A stretch of DNA of 64,000 nt from Glandiceps talaboti (taxonomy: Eukaryota > Hemichordata > Enteropneusta > Spengelidae): NCBI RefSeq assembly GCF_964340395.1, contig NC_135551.1:8475379-8539378 (forward strand). The letters are read 5' to 3'. The position numbers and the translations under genes are program-made. Below, piece by piece: positions 1 to 11,087 of the stretch. How positions within the stretch are numbered: position 1 is the first letter of the stretch; each line of letters begins with the position of its first letter. The notes under the pieces are model-generated. The model worked only from the letters and a program-made list of their open reading frames with translations, made no database searches and was not told where the DNA came from.

Positions 1-575
1 TCACAATATAGGCTGGGTTGTCGTTTTGCTCATTATTCCTGTTGCAAGTTATACAAATTAATAGGGAGACAGTCATGTGTATGTCTAAGTTCTGGGCTTA
101 CCGTAATAAATGCAATCGTGATAACTATGACAAATTTTACTATAGATCTCAGAGAAATAATACTTGCCCATTGTAAAGTGCAATATCCGGCCGCGCGCCA
201 CAGCATCCGTGATGCTACTTGCAGGCCATGAATGTTAATTTCGCTAACATTCCACGCCAGACGGTGGTCCTGCCATGTCTGTGAAACAAAATCCAAAATG
301 ATTAGGTCAAGATAAATATCGAAATTCGATAGTATGAATATTTATCATGTTAGACTTTTAGCATTCATTACGACCAAAATGACAATTGTCGACATTCTGA
401 CTGTAAATAAAATATAATACATAAAATGTGACACTCACTGATTCAGTCATGCTAAAAAGTGGCCCTCCGGCAACTTTACTTCCCTAAAACATAACCCTCC
501 CCTTGTTAAAGCACTTTAAATTGTGGGCTAAATTGCTGTCAGGAATATAGGACATAAGTACCAGAATCATTGGCA
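1..575. other. non-coding, no feature recognised
   Basis: This AT-rich stretch has many stops in all frames. I see no protein similarity, RNA gene or repeat structure in it. Confidence 0.5.
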
Positions 576-579
576 ATGA

Positions 580-1769
580 TTCAATCCAGCCGCTGCCACC
601 AATGTTAAAACCTTAAAATGATTGGTTCGTACGTTTTGATGTACCAAGGAGGTTGCATAGTGACCAAGGACGAAATTTCGAAAGTAACGTCATCACAGAA
701 TTATGTAAATTATATGGTATCCAGAAATCGGGAACGACTCCATACCACCCCCAAGGGAACGACAGTGTGAACGTTTTAATAGAACTTTGCATTATAGTTT
801 ACGAACACTTTCATATGAAAAGAAGAAAAAGTGGACAGGACACATATGAGAGTTAGTGTATGCTTATAATGCTACCCCACACTCATCGACTGGTTATTCA
901 CCATATTTCTTGATGTTTGGCAGAGAACCGAGACTACCTGTCGATCATTTGTTGGGAATTGGTCTACAACAAGATGGTGAACAAGTTATAACTGGGTCTA
1001 CTGGCATGGTTTAAGACTTTCAGATGATTTTGGTAAGGCTGGTACTAACATGGAAAGGGAAGCTGTATATAGGCAGAACAATTATAACCCACACGCGGCT
1101 GAATATCCGATTCCAATTGGTGGGAAGGTGTATCTACGTAAACGAGTTTTAGCCCGAAATAAAACCCAGGATACTTGGAATGCTATTCCCTATAAAGATG
1201 TGGTAGACCTGATCCGAGTGGAAACGTGTATACTTTTGAACCAATTGACGAAGTTGGAACTAGTGGTAATGTATATAGAAATGAACAGTAAGGAAATGGT
1301 GGATGAAACTATCAAGAAATACGATTCGTCTGATGATGAATTGGACGTCCCTGTACAGACTAACAAACCTGACGAAAGTGAGACTGACAGTGACGATGAC
1401 GAAACATATATCTTACATATACCACGTGACAGTATTTTTTTAGCAGATGTTCATTCGAAACCTAGTGAAACCGCTATTGAGCCAGACTTAATTGACTATA
1501 ATAAAACCACTCCTAATAATACTGTAACTGAAACCTATGATAACACACACCCAACTATAAATTCGCATATCGATGATCAACACGAAGTGAACATAGTAAT
1601 CTGTATCATCTATCCCGTTCTGTTCTCCAACAGTCCCCAAGTAGTTGACAATGTAGAATATAGTATTCCTCAACCTTCAGTAATTGAACTAGGAAATGTA
1701 CTTACTAATCTAGGATCAACTTTAGGAGAAGTAATCGTCAAGGGTTGGTTAAAAACTAATAATACATAA
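580..1769 (+). pseudogene. decayed Gypsy-type integrase fragment
   Basis: This is a relic of the integrase part of a Gypsy/Metaviridae pol polyprotein, which inserts retroelement cDNA into DNA. A segment near 650-780 reads [10 protein letters not shown] followed by TTPYHPQGN, the usual integrase-core motifs around the second catalytic Asp. The position of the catalytic Glu, normally ERFNR or similar, is disrupted. Another frame near 865-960 gives [13 protein letters not shown] and [10 protein letters not shown], the conserved region after the core. From 1050 a long open stretch resembles the C-terminal integrase tail, with QNNYN and VYLRKRV. Two or more frameshifts and stops separate the pieces. 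No reverse transcriptase or RNase H lies upstream, so the element is 5'-truncated and dead. It is on the strand opposite to the Gypsy element at 61-64 kb and clearly more decayed. Confidence 0.8.
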
Positions 1770-2519
1770 CTAGTCAAAAAAATCTAACCCCTAACATAGT
1801 GTACACTAGTAGAAAAAATAGTACAGATTACGACGTTTTCCGTACTATAGTTCAGATTGAGTTCAATTCTGTACTTTTATGCTGATGAGGTGGACGTTTC
1901 TGTACTTTCCCATTAGCGCCTGTCTAATCGGATTATACTCGATCTGAAAAATAGTTCAGATTGCGAGTCGGAAGTGATTTGAATACATTTGCATTTAGTT
2001 CAGAATATATTCATGAGTTCACCCCGATAACCGGGCAGTAAACAAATGAATATTCAAATCCACCGTGCTTGCAATCAATACGTATTGTCCCTTTTGTGGA
2101 GTGCAAGGTTAACAAGGTAAACAATGCGTACAACTCTTGGAAGTTGCTGTCAACAACTAGATATCTGATACTTACAGCTTTTAAAACTTGCTGTAATCCG
2201 AATGAGATGGTGACAACTACCGGAGATGTGGCTCCAGCCTTTGCATGAGTAGCGTTTAGGTGAGGTTTGACAGGTGCTATTAAATAGTTATATCGATCAT
2301 AAATATAACGATACAGTTTAGACTGTTCAGCTATCCTCGTCCACTCGTCACTAGCACCATGGGTACCTAGAGGATACGTTTGACCGTGTTAGATTTGGAC
2401 GATGTGAAACGATCCTTATTTATGGACCAATAGGCTTCAAAGCTGTACATAATATGATATGATAATGATAGTAGCATGCTTAGGACTCATAAATTGAGGA
2501 ATATTCCATATTCATGAAG
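1770..2519. other. non-coding spacer, possibly containing an old LTR
   Basis: No coding signal is visible. Its place just downstream of the integrase relic is where a 3' LTR would lie, but I cannot find matching LTR ends, so this is only positional inference. Confidence 0.3.
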
Positions 2520-2520
2520 A

Positions 2521-2640
2521 TGGACGTTTTCACCGTTATTGCCTTCATCAAATGGCGCCGGTTTCGCCATCAGTGGCGTGCTTTTTTTGGTATTATCCAG
2601 ATGACACTCGGACAAACAGGGAGTACACGGAGTCACCACT
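2521..2640 (+). repeat. left TIR of ISL2EU-like element
   Basis: Inverted partner of 6705-6830. It is the presumed transposase recognition end. The GGCGCCGGTTTCGCC core and the ACACTCGGACAAACAGG block are shared with the other arm. Confidence 0.75.
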
Positions 2641-3149
2641 CATTTATTTCAAGTTTTTCATCGTATTTCATGCTAGAATGAAACACATTTTAGTTGATTT
2701 CATGAATGAGATCGAACTGACAGATGGTAACAAAAATATTGGAATAAAAAACTGCATGTTGCATATATATACATTATCTATATCTTGGTATGTGACTTAA
2801 TTTAATTCCTATATGGGTGTTTGTCTATATCAGTTTCATAGAATCAAGTAGTGATTACATATAATGTCACCAGCATGCCGACATTGTATATGAGCATAAT
2901 TTTCTTAATACATACATAACTATCTATTCCAACGGGTTAGTGTAAACCATAGGACTCAATAGAGTACAAGGTAGAGTAGGCCATTATATATATATGAACG
3001 TTTTCTTCAGAGGTCTTGTTGAGAAGTAAAGTACTTTCTGACAATCGGAGGCATCAAAACATCAGTTATCAAATCAGAATTAGTGGTCAGGGCCTTTGTT
3101 GCTTCTGAACAGAAAATTCCAATTAAATTGTCAGAACATTAAATCAAAC

Positions 3150-4345
3150 ATAACTTGAAACCTGAATATGAAGATAGAGACAAGGAACTTGAGGTAAATG
3201 ACCCATTGACAATACCAACTGAAGAATGGAAAATGATGTCAGAGAATGGCCAAAGATAGACCTCGGGAAAATATTTTCCTTCATACAAGAAAATTAAAAA
3301 AAGAATATGAAGAAACATTCATTGGAAAGTATAAAACATATAAAGCATATTCATACTTTTCAAGTGGATTTGTGAACACAATATTTCATCATGTAGTCCA
3401 AGCTAGTGATACAATAATAATCAAATCAAAAGTTACACCATCTAAGAAGGTTAGGGATGAACCCAGATCTGTGTGGATTGTAGTAAAAAAAATGATGATG
3501 TAGTTCTTGGAGCCTTGTGTAGTTGCACAGCTGGTCTCTCTAAGGGCTTTAAACATATCATGGCCGTACTCTACAAAATGGAGTATGCAAATACCATGAA
3601 ATACAGTCAACACAGAGACAAAATTATATTTTGACCCACGAAGACAAAATGAAAGGAAAGTTCCTGACAAACAAGTTTCAGACTTTTTCAAAGTGGAGAA
3701 CAGTAGAATCAGATGCAGTGGTGTGCTAGGCCCTTCCAAAGTTGTCAAGTCTTTGTAGTATACCTCCCTCTGTCAAATGCCAGGCTGAAGAATATGCAAG
3801 GAGTCAGAGTAATGACGATGAACCAACTTTGGTGAGTGGCTTCCTTGAACAACTGAACTCAAAGAATCGACAACGATGCTAAGGCTACGGTTAACCAAGC
3901 AGACAATCCACAATGGTTTGAACAAAGGGCTGGTAGGCTGACTGTTCCTCTATTCCACGATGTCCATACTAAAGTTGAATACATGACAAAAGATTCAGGA
4001 AAACTATCCGTAGTAACACGATTGATCAACATAATTGTTGAATGTCCAAACCTAGATCATGTTCCAGCAATCAAATGGGGAAAAGACCATGGACAATTAG
4101 CTACTCTTAGAGCATTAGAAAAGGAACTTTCAGTCTTCCATACACATTTCAAAGTAAAACAAGTTGGGTTTGGTTGTCCACAGGGACATTACCTACATGG
4201 CAGCCTCACCAGATGGTGTTGCTGTCTGTCAGTGTTGTGGAAAGGCTGTGATAGAGTGTGTGTGTCCATATTCTTTGAGAAATAAAAGTATTGATGAAAG
4301 TTGGAGTGAAACAGATTTCTTAGAAACATAGGAGACAAAATTCAA
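3150..4345 (+). pseudogene. SWIM zinc finger-YqaJ nuclease pseudogene of the transposon
   Basis: This encodes the accessory nuclease of the element, in several frames. One frame at about 3246-3500 holds the lead-in to a SWIM finger (ending RSVWIVVKK). After a frame change, CSCTAGLSKGFKHIMAVLY follows near 3515-3570. The third zinc ligand of the usual CxC(n)CxH pattern is Phe here. The YqaJ/lambda-exonuclease fold follows: QWFEQRAGRLT near 3910, then PAIKWGKDHGQLA near 4070. Families normally have Glu after that His, and it is Gly in this copy. After another frame change come AASPDGVAVC near 4200 and IECVCPYSLRNKS near 4255, matching the Asp and Glu-x-Lys motifs, with the Lys lost. At least three frameshifts and two lost catalytic or metal ligands make it non-functional. 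Confidence 0.7.
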
Positions 4346-4825
4346 CTCAAATGAACACACAAATTCTATACTCAAATACAGCTTGCCATGACAGGCTGTA
4401 ATAAATGCTATTTTACTGTATGGACGCCAGTTGGAAAGCCTCTTATTGCTGAAGTACACTTTGATGTTGTATTTTGGAAAAAGGTGGAGCTAAATCTATG
4501 TAATTGTTATAGAACACACCTTGCAAGCACATTATTGTGTATACGGGAAATCTTGTTGTCCATCATGTAGTAAACTGATACTAAAAGAGGGGGAATTGAG
4601 GATTCAAACCAAACCAGTATACAGTGTTGTAAATGTTTACTATATGGTACCACTGGAGTTGTGTACATGTAATTAACATTGAAGAAGATGAGGACCGGAG
4701 ATGTCCCAGCAGTATATAAACCCTTGAACCTGAGAAGAGACTGCAGAACACTACCGTCAAAGAATTTACTCGCACAATGATTCCAATAGATTACAAAGGG
4801 AACAACATGTTTTTTTTCAATATCA

Positions 4826-5824
4826 TTGATAATTGGAAAGGAGACTAACTGGCAGTTCAGATGTCAATGTATTGAATGTTTTCATTCTTCCAATTGCCTG
4901 TTCAACATAGATTCGCACATTTGCAATCTTGAAGTTTCAGACACATCACTGACAGTCATTGGTAGACCTCATGTAGTACTTGGTGGTACAGCCAGACGCA
5001 TTTATTGTATCCTCTATCACCAAGTTATATTTGATGGAAAAGTTGCATTAAATCATACAATTTACTAGTTCTAACTATGAATTTATCAGAAGCCCTTCCT
5101 CTGTAACACTCTAAAACATATGTTTCAGAGTGTTACAGAGGAAGGGCTTCTGATAAATTCATACAATGCCAAACGTAAATGCACCATACCAAGGAGAAGC
5201 TTTTGGAGTAGACTTATTTTTCTTGATGGTCCTGGCCTATGGTACTGTTCATCTTGATTCATAGTGTACCTGGATGGTGTTTCAGTTAAGGTTTGTTTCT
5301 CCCCTTTCCAGTACTGTATATATTTTGCTTTCACAACTAAACAAGTAAAAAGTCTTTCAAAAGCTAAAGTATTCTTAAGAACGCAAATGAACATCGCTAT
5401 CTCTGTAATGCTGTTCAGAAGCAGTACATGTGTCTATAGTCTGTGGCATACAAGTATGAGTTCCTGGGGCAGATTGTAGAAATCCTTCTGCCTGGAACAA
5501 TTGTTTCTTCAACGATCTACGCTTTCTTGGGGATGATTGAAATTTAGCTGAGTTTGAGGACATGAATAGGTTTGGTACAGGATTTTGCTTAGTCAGTACA
5601 CCATCAATAAAATTATTTGAACATACTCCAATTCCTGTACAGGGAATACAGTCATGTTTACCATGACATATTCTGTCAATCCATTGCACCTTGACATCAC
5701 CAGTGGATGGTAACTTCTGAAACCGTAGTGCACCAATATGGCTTCTCCTGACTTGGTTTTCTGGGTATCTTCTGTCATTACCGCAGCCCTCGACAGAACA
5801 TCTATCTCCATCAGGCATTTCCAA
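4826..5824 (-). pseudogene. THAP-DDE_Tnp_4 transposase pseudogene
   Basis: This is the transposase of the element. Reading from 5824, the first about 70 residues form a THAP-type C2CH zinc finger: CSVEGCGN, LRFQKLPS, VQWIDRIC, VCSNNFIDG, then VPNLF. An overlapping frame then gives a transposase N-terminal helix region, GPSRKISLLQKLLLGMVHLR, near 5170-5230. The frame is destroyed at a perfect foldback (5081-5162). A far C-terminal piece at about 4830-4925 reads FKIANVRIYVEQAIGRMKTF, the typical end of DDE_Tnp_4 domains. The central catalytic part is largely missing, so the gene is internally deleted. It runs convergently with the YqaJ gene, as in other ISL2EU-type elements. Confidence 0.7.
5081..5162. 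repeat. perfect 34-bp foldback inverted repeat
   Basis: The left arm starts GAATTTATCAGAAGCCC and the right arm is its exact complement, ending GGGCTTCTGATAAATTC. Between them is a loop of about 14 bp (AAAACATATGTTTC). The arms are identical copies of one transposase segment, so this is a duplication in inverted orientation, not a designed site. Confidence 0.9.
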
Positions 5825-6704
5825 TGAACTGGTTTAGGTACTAACTACTCCGGCTGCATTTATAACAAATTAAACTATTTGATGTTATTGTTGTTGTCAC
5901 TACATTTGTATTTTTGAATTTATTTGGCAATAACATAAAGTAAAAACATACATTTAAAAGTATTGCCGAGGATAACACAACAAAGCAATTAAAACTTATT
6001 TCCATTGTGGTCCTTTAGTATCTTGTAAGTACATTCGAATTTGAATAACACAAATAAGAATTCTAGAATTTCGGGGGGGGGGGGATTTGTGCTCTCTAGT
6101 ATCTATAAATAGCTTCCAAATGACTTGTCTGTGCATATACAGGAACTGTATAATTTGTATAGGAAGGTGCTGAAAAGTCATCACCAACATCTTTCCACTT
6201 TAGTATCTTATTGGAAATTCAAACACAAGAAAATGAAAAGTTATTGGCACCTAGCAATATTACATACATCAATGGTGATGTTAATCCATGCAGGGTGTTA
6301 CAGCTGTACAGTCTGGCTACTATCTTTTGAGTTTTCTCCACATTAATTTTCAATTTTGAATTTTTGATGGTTGACTTTTCAAGTTCAATTACTTGAAAAT
6401 CAATCAACTTGTTAAAGTTGGCGAAAAAAATCAGATCGTCAGTATATGACAGTAAAATGTAGCCAGCAGTGACGTCTGACGAAGGTCCCGGTTCCGAATG
6501 GTATGCAATGTGTCATTACTAAAAAAAAATAAAAAAATATGTGCTACAGCTGAAATGAGCTAAAAAAATGTATGAGATTTTGATATGAACATCGTGTACA
6601 ATCCCTTCTAGCGCAAGAGAACAAATTACTATCTCTTTCTAGCATGAAATACGATTAAAAAAATTACGAACTTTGAAGAGAAATGAGCGAGAATTGACTC
6701 TGTG
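5825..6704. other. non-coding internal part of the transposon
   Basis: No coding similarity is visible. A run of 11 G lies at 6072-6084. Short open frames here look random. Confidence 0.5.
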
Positions 6705-6830
6705 TACTTCCTGTTTGTCCGAGTGTCGTCTGGAAAATATTAACAAAAAAGTGCGCCACTAGCACTGAGGGCGAAACCAGCGCCATTTGCCTCCTCGCCA
6801 AGATGGCGGCAATAACAGTGAAAGCGTCCA
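6705..6830 (-). repeat. right TIR of ISL2EU-like element
   Basis: Inverted partner of 2521-2640. It contains CCAAGATGGCGGCAATAACAG on the + strand, followed by the terminal AAAGCGTCC. Confidence 0.75.
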
Positions 6831-6837
6831 TTACAGG

Positions 6838-7330
6838 CCTTCGCTAGTTTTGTGTTAAACATTACACGTAAAAGCTGGCAAAAGTTAGCAATAATGACAG
6901 CATAGAACAGAAATAACGATATACTGTGTGAATTTACGATTTAATACGAATATCATCAGCTTGAAAATACAACCCCGTGATCTTGTCTTTTGACTCTTTG
7001 AGTAGTACTGACATTCCAAACATGTACGCTAAACCAAGAGTCATCTGCTCTACACACCTTTTGCTATTTGAACAAAGTTAAACTTTCCTTTCTTGGCAGT
7101 GTAATTCATAATATATACTCGCGTAGTACATATATAAACTTCAGTTGAATATATGACATGACTGTGATGTAGGTCTTTGATTAATAAGGTCCGGTTCGAC
7201 ACAGGCTTACCCCTGTATACCGTAGGTCTTTGAGTAATAAGGTCCGGTTCGACACAGGCTTACCCCTGTACCAAAACATCCATCCAAAGTTGCGTTAAAT
7301 GAAAAGGTTAGTTGCTTCATGATTAAACAC
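6838..7330 (+). repeat. duplicated non-coding segment, copy 1
   Basis: This segment matches 8615-9080 in the same order. Shared blocks include AGCAATAATGACAGCATA, AACGATATACTGTGTGAA and ATCAGCTTGAAAATACAA, and later GTAGGTCTTTGAGTAATAAGG. It begins immediately next to the transposon, so the element sits inside or beside one copy. Confidence 0.75.
7171..7270 (+). repeat. 53-bp tandem duplication
   Basis: GTAGGTCTTTGA, AATAAGGTCCGGTTCGACAC and AGGCTTACCCCTGTA occur twice back to back. The other segment copy, near 8965, has only one unit, so this duplication came after the segment duplication. Confidence 0.85.
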
Positions 7331-7644
7331 AATGCCGCTGGATATAGTTGGGGATGAGTAGCCTTCCATACCTTCCGTTTTTACGGGAATATTGATAAAT
7401 TATCCATCCATGATTTCACAGTTGTAAGTGTGTCACCATCAAGTTTGTGACCTTTTATTTGCGTTGGTTTAGTACGCACGCGCTGTGCAGGTGCATACGT
7501 AAACATCTTGTGAATGTAATACAATGTTACACAGTGTAACAATATCACCATGCCTGGGATTCACTTTATATCATGTGCACTCCGCACCGTACGTATGCCG
7601 TACATTTAATAATTTCAGGTACATGTTTGCATTCGGATTAATTG

Positions 7645-7712
7645 TACTTTAATGAATAGCCAATAACATGTAATTACACGTTATCAGCTATTCATTAAAG
7701 TACAATTTGTGA
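7645..7712. repeat. long imperfect hairpin
   Basis: The 20-bp stem ATTGTACTTTAATGAATAGC pairs perfectly with its complement ending at about 7710. An inner ATAACATG/CACGTTAT continues the stem around a TAATTA loop. No flanking coding signal is visible. It could be a MITE remnant. Confidence 0.7.
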
Positions 7713-8614
7713 TAAATGAAATAATATTCGTACAATAACATGTGTTTTATGTCGTAATCAACGTACTAAAAAGACGCAACACTTATGTTGCAATTCAGTG
7801 TTGCCATTGTTGACTGCATCGATACGTGGCAAACGCAAGTTCATATGGACACAGCACAGTACAGTCAATACGTCACGCTCCCTCAAACAAAGAAACAAAA
7901 CAAAACAAAATAAAACCTCGCACTGTCAGACATGTCTAGACATAGTTTTTTTTCAGCATATTCAAATGTTATTTTAAAAGACAAAAATAGTCGTAGACGA
8001 TACGGCATCATGCCACAGTATACCTACAATTAGCACGGGCAATTTTTAGAAAGAAACTGCTTCATGTCACTATGTGAATGGTAATGGACTTTCATTATAA
8101 CATGGTTTATTTGCATATTGACAGCCCTATATTGGGTAGGTTGTTATGCCGAGTTCAAAAATAGTTATCATTTTAGGAACATCTGTTGCCATTGTAACCT
8201 AAATCACTTTGCAAAATTTATGTAAAATTCAAAGGCAAACATTTTTACCCCAACAATTCCTTATTTTTGGCATTATATGCTCTAGTGCTATCCATTGTAA
8301 GACACATTATCTAAAATTGAACAGTGGCTTCCATGGTAAAATAAAATACGCTTACAAATGCCATGGTTTAGTAAAAATACATCTGACATACACCTACAAA
8401 CGAATGGGTTTGCTATTATAATATCAAATATTCAACTAGTAGTGACAAACTCAGTGGTCGTAAAAGCTTAGCATGTGTGTCAGAAGATCTGTGCAGACTA
8501 CAAGGTCTAATTACGATCCCACATATAAAAGCGCCGGGACCGACTACATACAACAAGTCACGCGCAAGGAGGGCCGCTTCATGTACAACCGATGTGCAGG
8601 AATGTGAAGAAAAT

Positions 8615-9080
8615 TATAGGCCCTCGCTCATTTTACATGTAAACGCTGGCAACCGTTAGCAATAATGACAGCATAACACAGAAATAACGATATACTGTGT
8701 GAAATTACGATTTAATACAACTTACCATCAGCTTGAAAATACAAGCGACAACCCCATCTTGACATTTTTTTTTTTGAGTTGCGCTGACATTTGCAAACGT
8801 TAAACATGTCCACTAACAAAGAGTCATCAGCTCTACATACTTTTAGCTATGTGAACATAGTTCAACTTTCCTTTCTTGGCAGTGTAAATCCTATACATAT
8901 ATGCATACATAAACTTCAGTTGAATATATGACACGATGGATAAGCGATGTAACATTCGATTATGTAGGTCTTTGAGTAATAAGGTCCGGTTTGACACGAG
9001 ACACCCGTGTACCAAAACACCCATCCAAATTTGAGGTCAAGGAAACCGTTAGTTGCTTCATGATTAAACACAGTCCGTTT
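8615..9080 (+). repeat. duplicated non-coding segment, copy 2
   Basis: Homologous to 6838-7330, with scattered substitutions and indels. This copy has no ISL2EU insertion next to it. Confidence 0.75.
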
Positions 9081-10700
9081 ACACAGACTGAAGTAATTTC
9101 CACGCAAATATGTAGCCGTCACATTTTCATACAAATTAGGTATCCTCTGCAACTCCATGTGGTGGCACTGTTAGTTCGAAGTCAATGATGAACTCGCTTG
9201 CCAATTTCAAATACAGCTAGTTCGTAGTTTCAGCTACTCGTTAAAAAGATATACTATACTTGGAAGAGTTGTGGGGAATACATTCGTTGATTGTAGTAGT
9301 CAACATTCCCAAAGGAGTCACCAAAAGACAATTGTCTGAAACTTCGCTGTCCCACTCTCTCTCGATCCACACATTTACTGGGCTACTGTCGTGACTGTTT
9401 CATGGTGGGACAATTTGAAAATGCACCATATAATGTACCAGCAGTGGAAACGATGGTTAGTTCTAAAATCGAGCCGGAGCCACAGGCAATACCCATCTGC
9501 TAATTGGAAATGAAAAGGCTTAAACAATATCACCGGTACCTTTGATTCGTTTATGATTTATAATTTCTTATAATACTTTTGAAACTACAGAAAGATAATG
9601 AACTTTCAATCAAAGTTTTACACCAATCAGGCACAAAGGCGTTATTTTTTAAAGCGGATATATTTTGTTGTAAGTAAGCTTGAACCTTGAACTGTGACTT
9701 TAAAACATTTCGAACACCCTCCATATAGAATTTACCAATTTGTGCAATATATTATGAAACAAAATTATTCTAAAACACGTCGAATTTCCCTCCCTGCAAA
9801 ACTTCAAATAGCATGCCATGTACTCTACTGATGATGTAGTATGTAGAGTAATTGTCATTCTGTTTTGTGACTTGTATGCTGTCACTATTCCGAAGACCAT
9901 CTATATGATAATGATGTGAAGTTGTAAAAAATCATAACAATTTACATAACATTTTCATGACATGCAATTTTAAAATTTACTTGACTCTCATAAATTGAAT
10001 GCAGAATTAAGTATGTACACATAAAGTTGTGAAAGGGCGCCCTCACTAACGTCTGCCAGCATAGCAAATATGAGCCGGTATAGCAAATATATGCTCAAAC
10101 GGATACATTTTATTTACAATATAATAGGACCAAAAGGCACCATTCAGCTAAATTGTCTCTCACACAATGCTTTATTATTGTATAACATTTAAACCCCTTC
10201 ACTTGTAGTAATAGTATTGATAATATTAGGATAGAGTTTTAAAGGGATGTCGCATTTATTTGGTTGATGGGTACGATTTGTCAGGTTGAAGCTAAATACA
10301 CACCCCATTGTAAGATCTCATTCAAGCTTTAATTCCTAACAGTCTATCATATCGTCCTACAGGTGCAGTTTAATGTTTTATTCTGACTCATATTTTGTTA
10401 TAATATTCCTTTATTAAAAGCTTTATTAAAAATTATTACTTTATCTACTACTAATTGAGCGTAAGCAAATAACCAATATACCTTTCAATATTTACACCCA
10501 TATATATTCAATATTCAACGTCAGTATGCCGTGGATGGCGCCCTGTATATTACCGATTGCTTAATGTGCTGGGTGAACGCTACACTTCTATCTAGATGTC
10601 GTTTTCAAATGAAAACACAAATTCATTGTATTTCACAGTCTTTTAAAAAATTCCTTTCCAGGAAAAAAAAAGAAGTATTCATAGATTATAGACGGCTGGA
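9081..10700. other. non-coding, no feature recognised
   Basis: AT-rich sequence with only short random open frames. No repeat or RNA gene is recognised. Confidence 0.45.
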
Positions 10701-10707
10701 GTCCACA

Positions 10708-10980
10708 AATAATCTTTATTTATACTGGATTGTTCTTTAAGTATATAAACACTTGTCTTCCATGAAGTCCAGTGAGGGCTATCCCTCATGGGTCCAGTGT
10801 TAATGCTGGATGGAACCGGAGTACCCGGGGGAAAAACTGCGTTGTTCGGTAGAGTCAAACTGAACGACACTCTTCTTACTTACAGCGTGGTAAATTTAAT
10901 CGAGCCTTGAATGAATGGGGTTCAAACCCCGACCGAAGTTGTAAGAGGCAAGTGGTTTAACCACTCGGCCACCGACAACC
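10708..10980 (-). mobile_element. tRNA-derived SINE
   Basis: Read on the minus strand, the head is tRNA-like. It has an A-box region GGTGGCCGAGTGGTTAAACC (about 10953-10972) and a B box GGGGTTTGAACCCC (10917-10930), the internal RNA polymerase III promoter. The body contains GGGTACTCCGGTTCCATCC, and the 3' end is TCCAGTATAAATAAAGATTA. Most of the body recurs at 45368-45548, which confirms a dispersed element. It is not a tRNA gene: the acceptor stem does not pair and no anticodon arm forms. Confidence 0.75.
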
Positions 10981-11087
10981 TACACGACATAAGTATAATA
11001 TTTATAACATCTACAATATTTTAGTTTACAAAACACATAGGCTAAGGTTACACTATTAATGCCTCCGAAGTCCACAAGAGTATGTCT

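Larger units (their letters stand above)
2520..6831. mobile_element. ISL2EU-like DNA transposon with long TIRs
   Basis: The left end at 2521-2640 is the inverted complement of 6705-6830. Both arms carry GGACG, then a TTTCAC..GTTATTGCC stretch, AATGGCGC.GGTTTCGCC, and GACACTCGGACAAACAGG. Identity is roughly 80% with small indels. With GGACG as the terminus, the dinucleotide AT lies outside both ends (2520-2521 and 6830-6831), which fits a 2-bp target duplication, although the palindromic AT is ambiguous. Inside are two convergent broken genes: a SWIM-YqaJ nuclease (+) and a THAP-DDE transposase (-). That pair is, as I know the families, characteristic of ISL2EU (IS4EU) elements of marine animals. 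The copy is inactive because both genes are frameshifted. Confidence 0.75.

Noticed and set aside
3389-3748. Minus-strand open frame of 119 codons inside the transposon
   Set aside because: It is the antisense shadow of the SWIM-YqaJ coding region.
7171-7270. CRISPR-like direct repeats
   Set aside because: Only two units of 53 bp without spacers, in a eukaryotic genome. It is a simple tandem duplication.
2441-8640. Using 8600-8640 as the exact empty site of the ISL2EU element
   Set aside because: Only the right flank aligns convincingly (ATTA.AGGCC..TCGCT). The left flank similarity is too weak to call.
10900-10980. A tRNA gene on the minus strand
   Set aside because: A and B boxes are present but no acceptor stem or anticodon arm forms, and the sequence continues into a SINE body with a second copy elsewhere.
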